64,000 bases of DNA from the NCBI RefSeq assembly GCF_000313755.1, contig NZ_AMZB01000107.1, forward strand, positions 29,176-93,175. Direction: 5' to 3'. The notes beneath the pieces are model-generated. The model did no database searches. It had not been told where the DNA came from and saw only the letters and a program-made list of their open reading frames with translations. This DNA is from Pseudomonas nitroreducens TX1. GTDB lineage: Bacteria; Pseudomonadota; Gammaproteobacteria; Pseudomonadales; Pseudomonadaceae. Positions 26,698 to 34,337 of this stretch are shown in pieces. Positions within the stretch are counted from its first letter, which is position 1. Every line of letters starts with the position of its first letter. A program made the position numbers and the translations under genes.

Positions 26698-27144
26698 TCA
26701 GGCGCCGTCGACCTTGAAGTGCGCGCGGGCGGTGGCAATCGGCTCGGTGCGCGTGGTCTGCCAGGCGGTGATGGCGACGTTGGCAACCCGCCGGCCCTGT
26801 CGCCACACCTGGCACTGCGCATAGGTGTCGCGGAAATGGCCGGCGCGCAGGTAGTCGATGGAAAAGTCGATGATCTTGGGCATGTGCGGGATGCCCATGA
26901 ACATCAGCAGGTGCAGCAGGGCCGATTGCTCCATGAAGCCGGCGATCACGCCGCCATGCAGGGCCGGCAGCGTCGGGTTGCCGATGTTGTCCGGGTTGGC
27001 CGGCAGGTGGAAGATCGCGTCGTCACCCAGGCGCAGGCAGCGGATGCCGAGCAGGCGGGCGTAGGGAATCATGTCCAGCAGCGGATCGTAGTTCTTGCTC
27101 TCGTGCGCCGTGCGCACCATGGCCTCGATATTCACCGTGCTCAT
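26698..27144 (-). CDS. PaaI-type hotdog thioesterase, second copy
   Basis: A 148-residue hotdog-fold protein. The family core is NPTLPALHGGVIAGFMEQSA, where HGG and the following acidic residue (Glu) form the thioesterase active site, with FSIDYLRAGHFRDTYAQCQV forming the central strands. The start MSTVNIEAM at 27144 overlaps the previous gene's stop by ATGA. Such enzymes hydrolyse acyl-CoA thioesters; the substrate is unknown. The pair of adjacent, diverged PaaI-like genes could form a heteromer or act on different chains. Confidence 0.87.
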   Translation of the reverse strand: MSTVNIEAMVRTAHESKNYDPLLDMIPYARLLGIRCLRLGDDAIFHLPANPDNIGNPTLPALHGGVIAGFMEQSALLHLLMFMGIPHMPKIIDFSIDYLRAGHFRDTYAQCQVWRQGRRVANVAITAWQTTRTEPIATARAHFKVDGA

Positions 27145-27614
27145 CCTTGGCTCCCTTCGACGTCGCGCTTCACGGCGCCGGCGGAAACCGCCTTGCCCAT
27201 GCGCATGAAGGTGCCGACCACATGGGCGATGGGCTCCGAGGGGTCGTCCTGGTAGGCGTAGCCGCGGGTGAAGATGATGTTCGGGGTGACCCGATAGCAC
27301 TCGGCGAATCCGAAGACGTCCTTGTGCGGCTGCGCCGGGTGCATGTAGTCGATGCGCAGGTCCAGGGTCGGGCAGATCTCGAACTGCGGCAGCACGCAGA
27401 CTGTGGAGATGCCGCAGGTGGTGTCCATCAGCGTGGTGATGGCGCCGCCATGGATCACACCGGTTTCCGGGTTGCCGACAATGGCTTGGCTGTAGGGAAG
27501 CCGCAGAGTCAGGCCGGAGGCATCCGCCGCGTGTGCGCTGATGCCCAGCAATTGGCAGTGGCGCAGCGCCGACAGGAAGCGCTGGGCGCGCTCAAGGAGT
27601 GGGTTTTCGGACAT
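27141..27614 (-). CDS. PaaI-type hotdog thioesterase, first copy
   Basis: A 157-residue hotdog-fold acyl-CoA thioesterase. The signature is VIHGGAITTLMDTTCGISTV, with His-Gly-Gly and Asp in the positions of the PaaI catalytic residues, and PTLDLRIDYMHPAQPHKDVF as the dimer-forming strand region. It is the first gene of a tightly packed operon with a second thioesterase and a membrane protein. In many Pseudomonas this block precedes htpG. Confidence 0.9.
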   Translation of the reverse strand: MSENPLLERAQRFLSALRHCQLLGISAHAADASGLTLRLPYSQAIVGNPETGVIHGGAITTLMDTTCGISTVCVLPQFEICPTLDLRIDYMHPAQPHKDVFGFAECYRVTPNIIFTRGYAYQDDPSEPIAHVVGTFMRMGKAVSAGAVKRDVEGSQG

Positions 27615-27774
27615 GGGAGGGGTGACCGATTGACTGCACGGGGGCGCATGATACCCCGCTCGTTGTCACTCCTGCAGTGATGCAATGGTGGGTCGCAGGA
27701 ATATTCGTTGAACTAATTCACACTACTTCGGCTCAAAGGGCTAACACCAGGAAAGCCACACATGGAGGCTCCGC

Positions 27775-27996
27775 ATGAAAAAAACCCTTCCCTTCGCTCT
27801 GCTGATCGTCGCTGGCCTCGGCCTTGCCGCCTGCGACAAGAAAGAAGAGCCCAAAGCCCCGGCCGCGCCCGCCGCGACCGAGCAGCCGGCTACCCCGGCG
27901 CCGACCACCCCGCCGGCGCCTGAAGCCTCCCCGGCTGCTCCGGCTGCCCCGGCTACCGCGCCGCAGGAGCCCGCCGGCGGCGAGCAGAAGCAATAA
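27775..27996 (+). CDS. Small Ala/Pro-rich lipoprotein
   Basis: A 73-residue lipoprotein. The signal MKKTLPFALLIVAGLGL ends in lipobox LAAC (Cys20). The mature part starts DKKEEPKAP and is almost entirely Ala, Pro, Thr and Glu, so it should be unfolded and extended. GGAGG lies six bases upstream of the ATG (tggaggctccgcATG). The low-complexity tail might span toward peptidoglycan, but no binding motif is present. Asp at +2 would suggest retention in the inner membrane by the enterobacterial rule, which is not always followed in Pseudomonas. A terminator follows. Confidence 0.75.
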   Translation: MKKTLPFALLIVAGLGLAACDKKEEPKAPAAPAATEQPATPAPTTPPAPEASPAAPAAPATAPQEPAGGEQKQ

Positions 27997-28016
27997 TCGC
28001 TTTTCTGCCGCACAGA

Positions 28017-28043
28017 ACAAGGCCCGCTCATGGCGGGCCTTGT
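28017..28043 (+). terminator. Bidirectional terminator between lipoprotein and DUF599 genes
   Basis: ACAAGGCCCGC (28017-28027), loop TCATG, GCGGGCCTTGT (28033-28043), followed by CGTTTC. It sits between two convergent genes and probably serves both. Confidence 0.75.
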
Positions 28044-28062
28044 CGTTTCCGGGTCTGGGTTG

Positions 28063-28824
28063 TCAGCCGCTGGGAGGAATGTCGTTGTCCCGTGGCGCAT
28101 CGCCCTGCGGCGTCGGCGTATAGACCATCACATGCAGCACGCTGGAGTGGAACTCGCGCTGGTACAGCACGCCCACCACGCCCGCCGTCACCAGCATGAA
28201 TATCCAGGGGTTGATGAACCAGGCCAGCATCGCCAGGCCGAAGTAATAGGTCCGCAGGCCCTGGTTGAACTGGTGCGCCGCCAGCGACACCACGCGCGCC
28301 GCGCGTTCAGCGAAGGACTTGCGCTCCAGTTCGCCGACATTGCGCTCCCCCACCATGGGCGCCGAGCCGATCAGCACCGCAGCGAAATTGTACTGGCGCA
28401 TGCACCAGCTGAACGTGAAGAAGGCATAGACGAATACCACCGCCAGGCACAGCAGCTTGAGCTCCGAGAGGCCACGCGTCGGCGCCGTGACGAAAGGCAG
28501 GTCAGCCAGCACCGAGATCGTGCGCTCGGCCGACCCCAGGAGTGTGAGGATACCGGCCAGGATGATCAGGGTGCTGGACGCGAAGAACGAGGCGTTGCGC
28601 TCCAGATTGCCGATCACGCTGGCGTCCGCCACGCGGTTGTCGCGCAGCAGCACGCGGCGCATCCAGTCCTGGCGGTAGAGGTGCAGCACGCTGGCCAGGC
28701 AGGCCGTGTCGCGGGCCTTGGTCTTGGCGTAGCGGGTGTAGCCGATCCAGCAGAAAAGGAACCAGAGGATGGCGAGCAGGTTCCAGAAGTACTGGATGTC
28801 GAACAGGTCGACGATATCGGTCAT
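28063..28824 (-). CDS. DUF599 membrane protein
   Basis: A 253-residue inner-membrane protein of the DUF599 family: an N-terminal helix ending FLFCWIGYTRYA, the conserved SVIGNLERNASFFASSTLII, LCLAVVFVYAFFTFSWCMRQ YNF-type segment, and a paired C-terminal helix YYFGLAMLAWFINPWIFMLV. About four to five membrane segments are visible. Its function is unknown. It is convergent with the small lipoprotein gene and appears monocistronic. Confidence 0.85.
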   Translation of the reverse strand: MTDIVDLFDIQYFWNLLAILWFLFCWIGYTRYAKTKARDTACLASVLHLYRQDWMRRVLLRDNRVADASVIGNLERNASFFASSTLIILAGILTLLGSAERTISVLADLPFVTAPTRGLSELKLLCLAVVFVYAFFTFSWCMRQYNFAAVLIGSAPMVGERNVGELERKSFAERAARVVSLAAHQFNQGLRTYYFGLAMLAWFINPWIFMLVTAGVVGVLYQREFHSSVLHVMVYTPTPQGDAPRDNDIPPSG

Positions 28825-29137
28825 GGATGTCCTTGCGATTCGAGACGGAATGAAGTCGGTACGCAGCCGATAGACGCCAGTTTATCGCTTCGGGACACGA
28901 CGCCACATCGCGGAACACTGCAGGTACGAAAAAGGCCGCGTGCTGGGCGGCCCATCAGAGCTATGGGTCGAGGAGCCGTCCCGCCTGACGATCCAGGGCA
29001 GGCGGCATCTGGAGGTTATCGCCCCGCCCTCGCTGACTGGCAGCAGCGGGAACGACAGGAACGTCTGGCTGGCGGAGATCCGAAGTGAGACGTGGGTAAT
29101 GGACGTCCCTGCTCCTGCGAGGGGGACTGGCCGTGGG
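28825..29137. other. Intergenic region without a visible gene
   Basis: 313 bases between two genes on the minus strand, so it should hold the DUF599 promoter and the end of the glutaminase transcript. An imperfect GC-rich hairpin near 28931-28950 (GGCCGC...GGCGGCC) may act as a weak terminator. Nothing else recognised. Confidence 0.5.
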
Positions 29138-30046
29138 TCAGAACACCGACCAGCCGATTCGCGAACTCAGCAGCTCGAGCGCCGCCATTCCGGCGTAGGA
29201 GTTACCCGCCGCATTCAGCTCCGGCGACCACACACAGACGGTGAACCGGCCCGGCACGATGGCCACGATCCCGCCGCCCACGCCACTCTTGCCCGGCAAT
29301 CCCACGCGGTAGGCGAAATTCCCCGCTTCGTCATACAGCCCGCTGGTGGCCATGATCGAGTTCACCTGCTGGGTCTGGCGCCGGGTCAGGATCTGCTCAC
29401 CGCTGTGCTTGCAGAACCCATCGTTGGCCAGGAAACAGAACGCTCGCGCCAGGTCGAGACAATTCATCTGCAGCGCGCAGTAACTGAAATAGCTGCGCAG
29501 TACCGTCTCGACCTCGTTATGGAAGTTGCCGAATGACTGCATCAGGTAGGCCATGGCCGCGTTGCGCGCGCGGAACTGGTACTCCGAATCGGCGACACGG
29601 GCATCCATCGTTACATGGGGATTGCCCGATAGGCGTCGAACGAAGTCGCGCATGGACAAAATGGGGGCTGCGAAGCGCGACTGGTTGATATCGCAGATCA
29701 CCAGCGCACCCGCATTGATAAAGGGGTTACGCGGGCGCCCGCGCTCGAACTCCAACTGCACCAGCGAGTTGAACGGCTGGCCGGAGGGCTCATGGCCGAG
29801 CCGGTCCCAGATGGCTTCGCCGGAGTGGCCGATCGCCTGAACCAGGCTGAACACCTTGGAAATGCTCTGCACCGAGAACGGCACCATCGCGTCGCCCGCA
29901 CAGTGATAGCTGCCATCGTTGCCATAAACCGCGATGCCCAACTGCTGCGGCGGCACGTCAGCCAGCGCGGGAATGTAGTCGGCCACTTTGCCCTTGCCGA
30001 TCAAGGGACGAACTTCTTCGAGTATCTCGTTCAACAGCGTTTGCAT
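29138..30046 (-). CDS. glsB: Glutaminase
   Basis: A 302-residue serine-dependent glutaminase, converting glutamine to glutamate and ammonia. The beta-lactamase-like SxxK motif is SISK (Ser61, Lys64) in [13 protein letters not shown]; other conserved stretches are [29 protein letters not shown], and [26 protein letters not shown] use the start [12 protein letters not shown] at 30046, where family similarity begins; upstream in-frame codons reach 30121. Cytoplasmic. It may support acid tolerance or nitrogen balance, as in other bacteria. Confidence 0.95.
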   Translation of the reverse strand: MQTLLNEILEEVRPLIGKGKVADYIPALADVPPQQLGIAVYGNDGSYHCAGDAMVPFSVQSISKVFSLVQAIGHSGEAIWDRLGHEPSGQPFNSLVQLEFERGRPRNPFINAGALVICDINQSRFAAPILSMRDFVRRLSGNPHVTMDARVADSEYQFRARNAAMAYLMQSFGNFHNEVETVLRSYFSYCALQMNCLDLARAFCFLANDGFCKHSGEQILTRRQTQQVNSIMATSGLYDEAGNFAYRVGLPGKSGVGGGIVAIVPGRFTVCVWSPELNAAGNSYAGMAALELLSSRIGWSVF

Positions 30047-30433
30047 GGAAGGCCCTGTTATCAGTCCCCAGACGACGGCACGGGGCAGCATTCTTGACGC
30101 AGGCCGATTAGCAGAAATCACACTGGCGAAATCAAAATGGCGGCGATCACCCGGCGGCGGCGGTCGCTGCGGACTGACAGCAAGCTCGCCCGGCTCGCAC
30201 CGGACGAGCCCGCGCTTTACTGATGGACGGGATAGCCGACGTGTGCCACGCCCAATGCTTGCACGTCAAAGCGATGGAAATACGCGGTGATGCTGGCACC
30301 GGCCGCTGCGGGGTAGCGGGTCAACCGATGAAGGGGCACGAAACGTGCCCCTGCCCGCCTGCTCCAGCGCGGCGGGCGAGCACCCGGGCGGGGCTTTGTC
30401 GCCGGTACTGCACCCGACCGTCGCGCGGCAGGC
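30047..30433. other. Intergenic region between glutaminase and the T6SS operon tail
   Basis: 387 bases. A perfect 8-base hairpin GGGGCACG-AAA-CGTGCCCC (30333-30351) lies 80 bases beyond the stop of the minus-strand glycine-rich gene and may stop that long transcript, although no T-run follows. Short open frames here look like chance. The right part should include the glutaminase promoter. Confidence 0.5.
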
Positions 30434-31024
30434 CTAGAACAGCCCGCCGATATACACCGCCGCACCGCCGCCGGCCTGCAGACCGGCGGTCACGCCACGC
30501 ATGAACAGCGCGCCACGCGCCGACTGGAGCAACTGCCGCTGGACGTTGAAGCCGCCCCACACCTGGGACGCCGGCATGGTCGCCATTGCCATGGACAATG
30601 CCAGGAGCTTGGCGTCCAGCCCGAACAGCACCGCCGTACCGCTGTAGCCCAGGCCAAGGCCGCCTGCCAGCTCGATATAGGCGCAGGCGCCGGTGATGTC
30701 ATCGTGGCTCAGGTCGCGGTCACGCAGCGCATCGGAGACATACACCTGGCCCGTGCTGGGGAAGGACTCGGCGGCACCGGTAGCGCCCACGCTCTTGCCG
30801 CGCACGTTCAGGTTGACCTTGCCGATCTTCGGCAGGCGAGCGCCGAAGCCCGCGCCCACACCCACGCCGCCGAAGGAGAACTTGTCCTCCTGGCCCTGCG
30901 GGTTCTTCAACACCAACTGGCCGCCCCCGCCGGCCAGGAACATGAAACTGACGCCGCCGCTACTGCCGGTGACGTATTCCCAGGCGCTGGAGCGCAGGCT
31001 GATGGGGATGATCGAGTTTTCCAT
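30434..31024 (-). CDS. Glycine-rich protein of unknown function at the end of the T6SS operon
   Basis: A 196-residue protein I do not recognise. It has no signal peptide. The N-terminal half reads like beta strands separated by glycine loops (FMFLAGGGGQLVLKNP, FSFGGVGVGAGFGARLPKIG), and the C-terminal half has two long hydrophobic, glycine-containing segments (CAYIELAGGLGLGYSGTAVL, AKLLALSMAMATMPASQVWG) and ends GGGAAVYIGGLF. AAGGAA lies eight bases before the ATG. It is 32 bases after the DUF3592 gene and in line with tagQ, so it is probably transcribed with the T6SS tag genes. It could be a membrane-inserting accessory or secreted protein; this is inference. Confidence 0.7.
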   Translation of the reverse strand: MENSIIPISLRSSAWEYVTGSSGGVSFMFLAGGGGQLVLKNPQGQEDKFSFGGVGVGAGFGARLPKIGKVNLNVRGKSVGATGAAESFPSTGQVYVSDALRDRDLSHDDITGACAYIELAGGLGLGYSGTAVLFGLDAKLLALSMAMATMPASQVWGGFNVQRQLLQSARGALFMRGVTAGLQAGGGAAVYIGGLF

Positions 31025-31056
31025 GGTTCAGATTCCTTTGAACGAATACACGCGCC

Positions 31057-31467
31057 CTACCGGCGCTTGAGCAGCGAATGCAGGCCGACACCGGCGAAGG
31101 CGGCGCCCAGCAGACCGAGCAGGGCCGTCATGCCCCACAGGGCGCCGAAATCATCGACGATGGCGCTGGCCTGGGCACGCTCGGGCAGGTACAGCACACG
31201 GACGCTCTGGCCCTGCTGATAGCCGAAGATCAGCCCGTTCTGCGGATAGGAAATCCGCTGGCCGCCGTCCGTGGTGAAGGCCACCTGCGGGTGCGAACCG
31301 CCGGCGTTGAGGCTCTCGACCTGGCCATCGGCAACGCGGGCGTTGCGCAGAAACTGCACGCGGTCGACCACCTCGTAGGCAACGATCGCCAGGCAGACCA
31401 GGCCGATCACGCCGAACAGCAGGCCGCCCATGACTTCAGCGGGGCGGGAAACGGAAGGTTCAGACAT
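31057..31467 (-). CDS. DUF3592 membrane protein
   Basis: A 136-residue protein with two membrane helices (about 13-33, GGLLFGVIGLVCLAIVAYEV, and about 109-130) around a small extracytoplasmic domain with VADGQVESLNAGG, HPQVAFTTDGGQRISY and VRVLYLPERAQASAIVDDFG, the DUF3592 pattern. Function unknown. It follows tagQ by 92 bases, in which a long GC palindrome lies, and precedes the glycine-rich gene by 32 bases. Confidence 0.82.
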   Translation of the reverse strand: MSEPSVSRPAEVMGGLLFGVIGLVCLAIVAYEVVDRVQFLRNARVADGQVESLNAGGSHPQVAFTTDGGQRISYPQNGLIFGYQQGQSVRVLYLPERAQASAIVDDFGALWGMTALLGLLGAAFAGVGLHSLLKRR

Positions 31468-31496
31468 CGCGAGGACTCATCCTTGTTCAGTGACAG

Positions 31497-31523
31497 CCCC
31501 CGCCGGGCCAGGCCCGGCGGGGG
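31497..31523. repeat. 27-base perfect palindrome between tagQ and the DUF3592 gene
   Basis: Arms of 13 bases, CCCCCGCCGGGCC (31497-31509) and GGCCCGGCGGGGG (31511-31523), around a single A. In RNA the central bases would open as a loop. No T-run follows on the minus strand, so it is more likely a partial attenuator or mRNA-stabilising hairpin than a full terminator. Confidence 0.65.
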
Positions 31524-31559
31524 GAAGAACGGCGGCCGGCAGGAGCCGGACGCCCTGGC

Positions 31560-32504
31560 TTACGCGTTCGGGCAGGGAACCGGCGCCCAGTCGCCGATAT
31601 CCGGGTTCTTGCACATGCCGTTGACCTGGCTGGTACCCGCCGCCGCTACCTGCTGGCTCTTCACCTGCTTGGCCTGGGCGTCGCCCAGGGCGCGCTCGGT
31701 GGTGACCGCCTCGGCCGGAACGACCGGCAGCTTCTTCTGCTGGGTCTTGGTCTTGGTCTTGGTCTTGGCCTTGGTGGGCGAAGTGGTGGTGCTGCTGGCC
31801 TGGGCGACGGTGGCGACGTCGGCACGCTTGACGCCCACGGTCTGCAGGTCCTTCTCGTAGGCCTGGGTGTAGTTGCTCAGGTCTTCACCGGCCTTGCCGC
31901 TGACCGCGGTGATCAGGTCGTTGGACTCCTTGAGGCCGGCGACGATTTCAGCCAGGCGCTTGCGGCCTTCTTCGTCCTTGATGGTGCCGGCCTTGCGCTG
32001 CTGCAGCAAGGCGCTGAACTGCTGCTGGTAGCAGGACTGCGAGGCCTGGGCGTAGGCCACGCTGCGGTCGATGTCGGCGGCGCTCTTGTCCGCGTCGGCG
32101 GCATAGGAACCCAGGCGCTGGTGGTCGTCGGTGATCTGCTTCTGCTTCTCGGTGTAGTAACCGGCGGCACCGCCGACCAGCGCACCACCGGCAGCGCCGA
32201 TGGCAGCGTTGCGACCACGGTCTTCGCTGTTGCCCACCAGCGCGCCGGTCAGCGCGCCACCCACAGCTCCGATCACGGCGCCGGTGGCGACCGATTTGGT
32301 CATGTTGGAATCGGTGTCGCGCAGGTGCTGCACCGGCTCGTAGCAGCTGGGGTAGTACTCGACCTTGGTGCTCTTGCCGATCTGCGAGACCGGCGAACTG
32401 GAGCAGCCGCTGAGCAATACAGCGACACAGGTGAAGCTGGCGGTGGCCAGCGACAGCGCGCGGCGGCGCGGTTGCAGGATGACGGGATTAGCGAACGATT
32501 GCAT
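31560..32504 (-). CDS. tagQ: TagQ, outer-membrane lipoprotein of the T6SS threonine-phosphorylation pathway
   Basis: A 314-residue lipoprotein. The signal (ALSLATASFTCVAVLLSGCS) ends in lipobox LSGC. A glycine-zipper hairpin follows (SVATGAVIGAVGGALTGALV and NAAIGAAGGALVGGAAGYYT), then a long helical region and a Lys-Thr repeat near residue 247. In P. aeruginosa TagQ tethers TagR to the outer membrane, upstream of the TagST transporter and PpkA. Position directly after tagR supports the call. I take ATG 32504 as start because the signal peptide begins there. Confidence 0.9.
   Translation of the reverse strand: MQSFANPVILQPRRRALSLATASFTCVAVLLSGCSSSPVSQIGKSTKVEYYPSCYEPVQHLRDTDSNMTKSVATGAVIGAVGGALTGALVGNSEDRGRNAAIGAAGGALVGGAAGYYTEKQKQITDDHQRLGSYAADADKSAADIDRSVAYAQASQSCYQQQFSALLQQRKAGTIKDEEGRKRLAEIVAGLKESNDLITAVSGKAGEDLSNYTQAYEKDLQTVGVKRADVATVAQASSTTTSPTKAKTKTKTKTQQKKLPVVPAEAVTTERALGDAQAKQVKSQQVAAAGTSQVNGMCKNPDIGDWAPVPCPNA
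31743..31766 (-). repeat. Hexanucleotide tandem repeat inside tagQ (Lys-Thr repeat)
   Basis: Four perfect GGTCTT units, with a partly diverged fifth, encode alternating Lys-Thr in TagQ (KTKTKTKT). Unit gain or loss would lengthen or shorten the protein by two residues without breaking the frame. Confidence 0.85.
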
Positions 32505-32588
32505 GTCTGAGCTCTCTGCTGGGGTTTGACCACCCCGGAACGGCGGGTCGCCGACCGGGTTCCTTCTGTACATGCCTGGCATCGGTGG

Positions 32589-34337
32589 TCATGGCTTCGG
32601 TACGGCCGATGCAAGCAATTCCTTCAGGACCGCCTCCGGTTCCGCGCGCTGTTGCTGGCGGTACTGGCCGACGTGCCTGACGAACAGGGTGGCGCGGGTG
32701 ACCAGGCTCTTGCCGATCACCGGCTTGCGATTGAGTTCTTCCTTGATGCGCTGGAACTGCGCCTGGATCACCGCGTCGGTGTAGCGCGTGCCGGTGGCCA
32801 GGTTGTCGATGTAGATGGCTACGGCGCCGTTGAGCGCGCTGCTGCCGTTCTCGATGGCCTGGCCGAACAGCTTGGCGCTGGCGGCGTCCTTGGCCTGCTC
32901 CGCCTGCTGCTGGCTCTTGCGCAGGTTGGTGAGGCGGATGTTGTAGTTATTGATGGTTTCAGCCACCAGCGCCGAGGACTGGATCAGGTTGCCGGCGGCC
33001 TCTTCGCGCTGCCGGGCGATCAGCGCGACGTTGCGCTTGAGTTCCTCGTTGATCGTGCCCAGTTCGGCCTGCAGGTGCGTATCGGTGGTCGCGGCGATGA
33101 TGCCGTCCAGGCGCTGGGTCGGGTCCTGGGTGTCGTCGATGGCATCGGTCAGCCCGGCCAGGCGCCCTTCCTTCTTCCATTGCTCGAAGAGCTCCTGGTA
33201 GCGCGAGCGCGGCGCCGACAACGCACCAATGGCCACGCGGAATCCGGTGGTCTCGTTGCGCTGCTCGGTGCCGTCCGGGGCGAACAGCGGGTACTCGCGA
33301 CGCATGCCGGTGAACAGCGTGCCCTCGCCTTCCAGGTAATTACCGCCCTTGACCACGAAGCCGCCATAGGTGCCCTGCAGGCGACCGGCATGCACCAGTT
33401 GGAAGGACTCCTGGACCATCTCGGCGGCATTGCCGATCACATCGAACAGGCCGATCGGATTCGGCTGCCGGGTACCGATGGGCATGAGGCGCGCCGCCTG
33501 GCCGGTGCCGCCGGCCACCTGGTTGAACACGGCCCAGTCGGCGAGCGGTCCGTCGTTGTCACTGCCCTCGACCCGGCGCGGGAACAGCCGCGCCTCCAAT
33601 TCCTGCCGCGATACCGCCTGGGCACCGCGTGCGGCGAACTCCCACTCGACCTCGGTGGGCAGACGGACGAAGCCGAAGCCGCCATCTTCCTCGCTCTTGC
33701 CGCGGCCGCTGACCGGCAGACGGTCGCGCTGGTACTTCATCAGCCAGGCGCTGTACACCGCGGAAAAGCGCTCGGCCTCGAAACGCGACAGCTTCACCTT
33801 CGGCAGGCGCCCGGCAACCCCTTCGGGCAGGTTCAGTGTCTCGCAGGCGGGCGCATCCTGCCCCTCGGCCAGCGCCTGGGCCTGGGCCATCACCTGGGCG
33901 TACTGGCGCGCGGTCACCTCGTACTTGCCGAGGAAATAGAACATCGGCTTGAGCGGCTCGCCCTTGCCCGATTTGGGCAACTGGCCGGCGATGGCCTTGC
34001 TCCATTCCGCCGGCAGGTCGCCGAGGCTGAACTGGCCGTTGATGTACTCGCGGCGGTAGCCGGAAATGAACGACTGCTTGTAGCCGGGTTCGCCCTCGCT
34101 GAACGGATAGCCCAGGTTGACCTCGCGGTCGTCCAGCGCCCCCTTGGCCAGTACGTAGACGTAACGGAACACCATCTGGCCGCCACAGGGCAGCGGCAGC
34201 GCCACGTCATCGGCCAGCGGCTTGGGATTGTTCAGCTTGTCGCCCTCCTCGGCCAGCACGAAGGGCGCCGCCAGCAGGGACTGGACGGCAAGGGCAATGG
34301 GGGCCAAGGCCAGGACAGCACGGCGCCATTCAGACAT
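32589..34337 (-). CDS. tagR: TagR, periplasmic formylglycine-enzyme-like activator of PpkA
   Basis: A 582-residue exported protein (signal ending near SLLAAPFVLA). The central part has the formylglycine-generating-enzyme (SUMF1-like) fold: FYFLGKYEVTARQYAQVMAQ, RLPTEVEWEFAARG, NPIGLFDVIGNAAEMVQESF, VVKGGNYLEGEGTLFTGMRR and TGFRVAI. The C-terminal 200 residues are helical. In P. aeruginosa TagR acts with TagQST to promote dimerisation and activation of the kinase PpkA. The start MSEWRRAVLAL has GGAG seven bases upstream and overlaps the end of tagS by 8 bases. Confidence 0.93.
   Translation of the reverse strand: MSEWRRAVLALAPIALAVQSLLAAPFVLAEEGDKLNNPKPLADDVALPLPCGGQMVFRYVYVLAKGALDDREVNLGYPFSEGEPGYKQSFISGYRREYINGQFSLGDLPAEWSKAIAGQLPKSGKGEPLKPMFYFLGKYEVTARQYAQVMAQAQALAEGQDAPACETLNLPEGVAGRLPKVKLSRFEAERFSAVYSAWLMKYQRDRLPVSGRGKSEEDGGFGFVRLPTEVEWEFAARGAQAVSRQELEARLFPRRVEGSDNDGPLADWAVFNQVAGGTGQAARLMPIGTRQPNPIGLFDVIGNAAEMVQESFQLVHAGRLQGTYGGFVVKGGNYLEGEGTLFTGMRREYPLFAPDGTEQRNETTGFRVAIGALSAPRSRYQELFEQWKKEGRLAGLTDAIDDTQDPTQRLDGIIAATTDTHLQAELGTINEELKRNVALIARQREEAAGNLIQSSALVAETINNYNIRLTNLRKSQQQAEQAKDAASAKLFGQAIENGSSALNGAVAIYIDNLATGTRYTDAVIQAQFQRIKEELNRKPVIGKSLVTRATLFVRHVGQYRQQQRAEPEAVLKELLASAVPKP

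Noticed and set aside
30217..30465. Possible gene remnant after the glycine-rich gene (minus-strand translation ending [19 protein letters not shown])
   Set aside because: The tail reads plausibly but the frame begins inside the neighbouring gene, has no start signal and no recognised relative; not enough to call a pseudogene.
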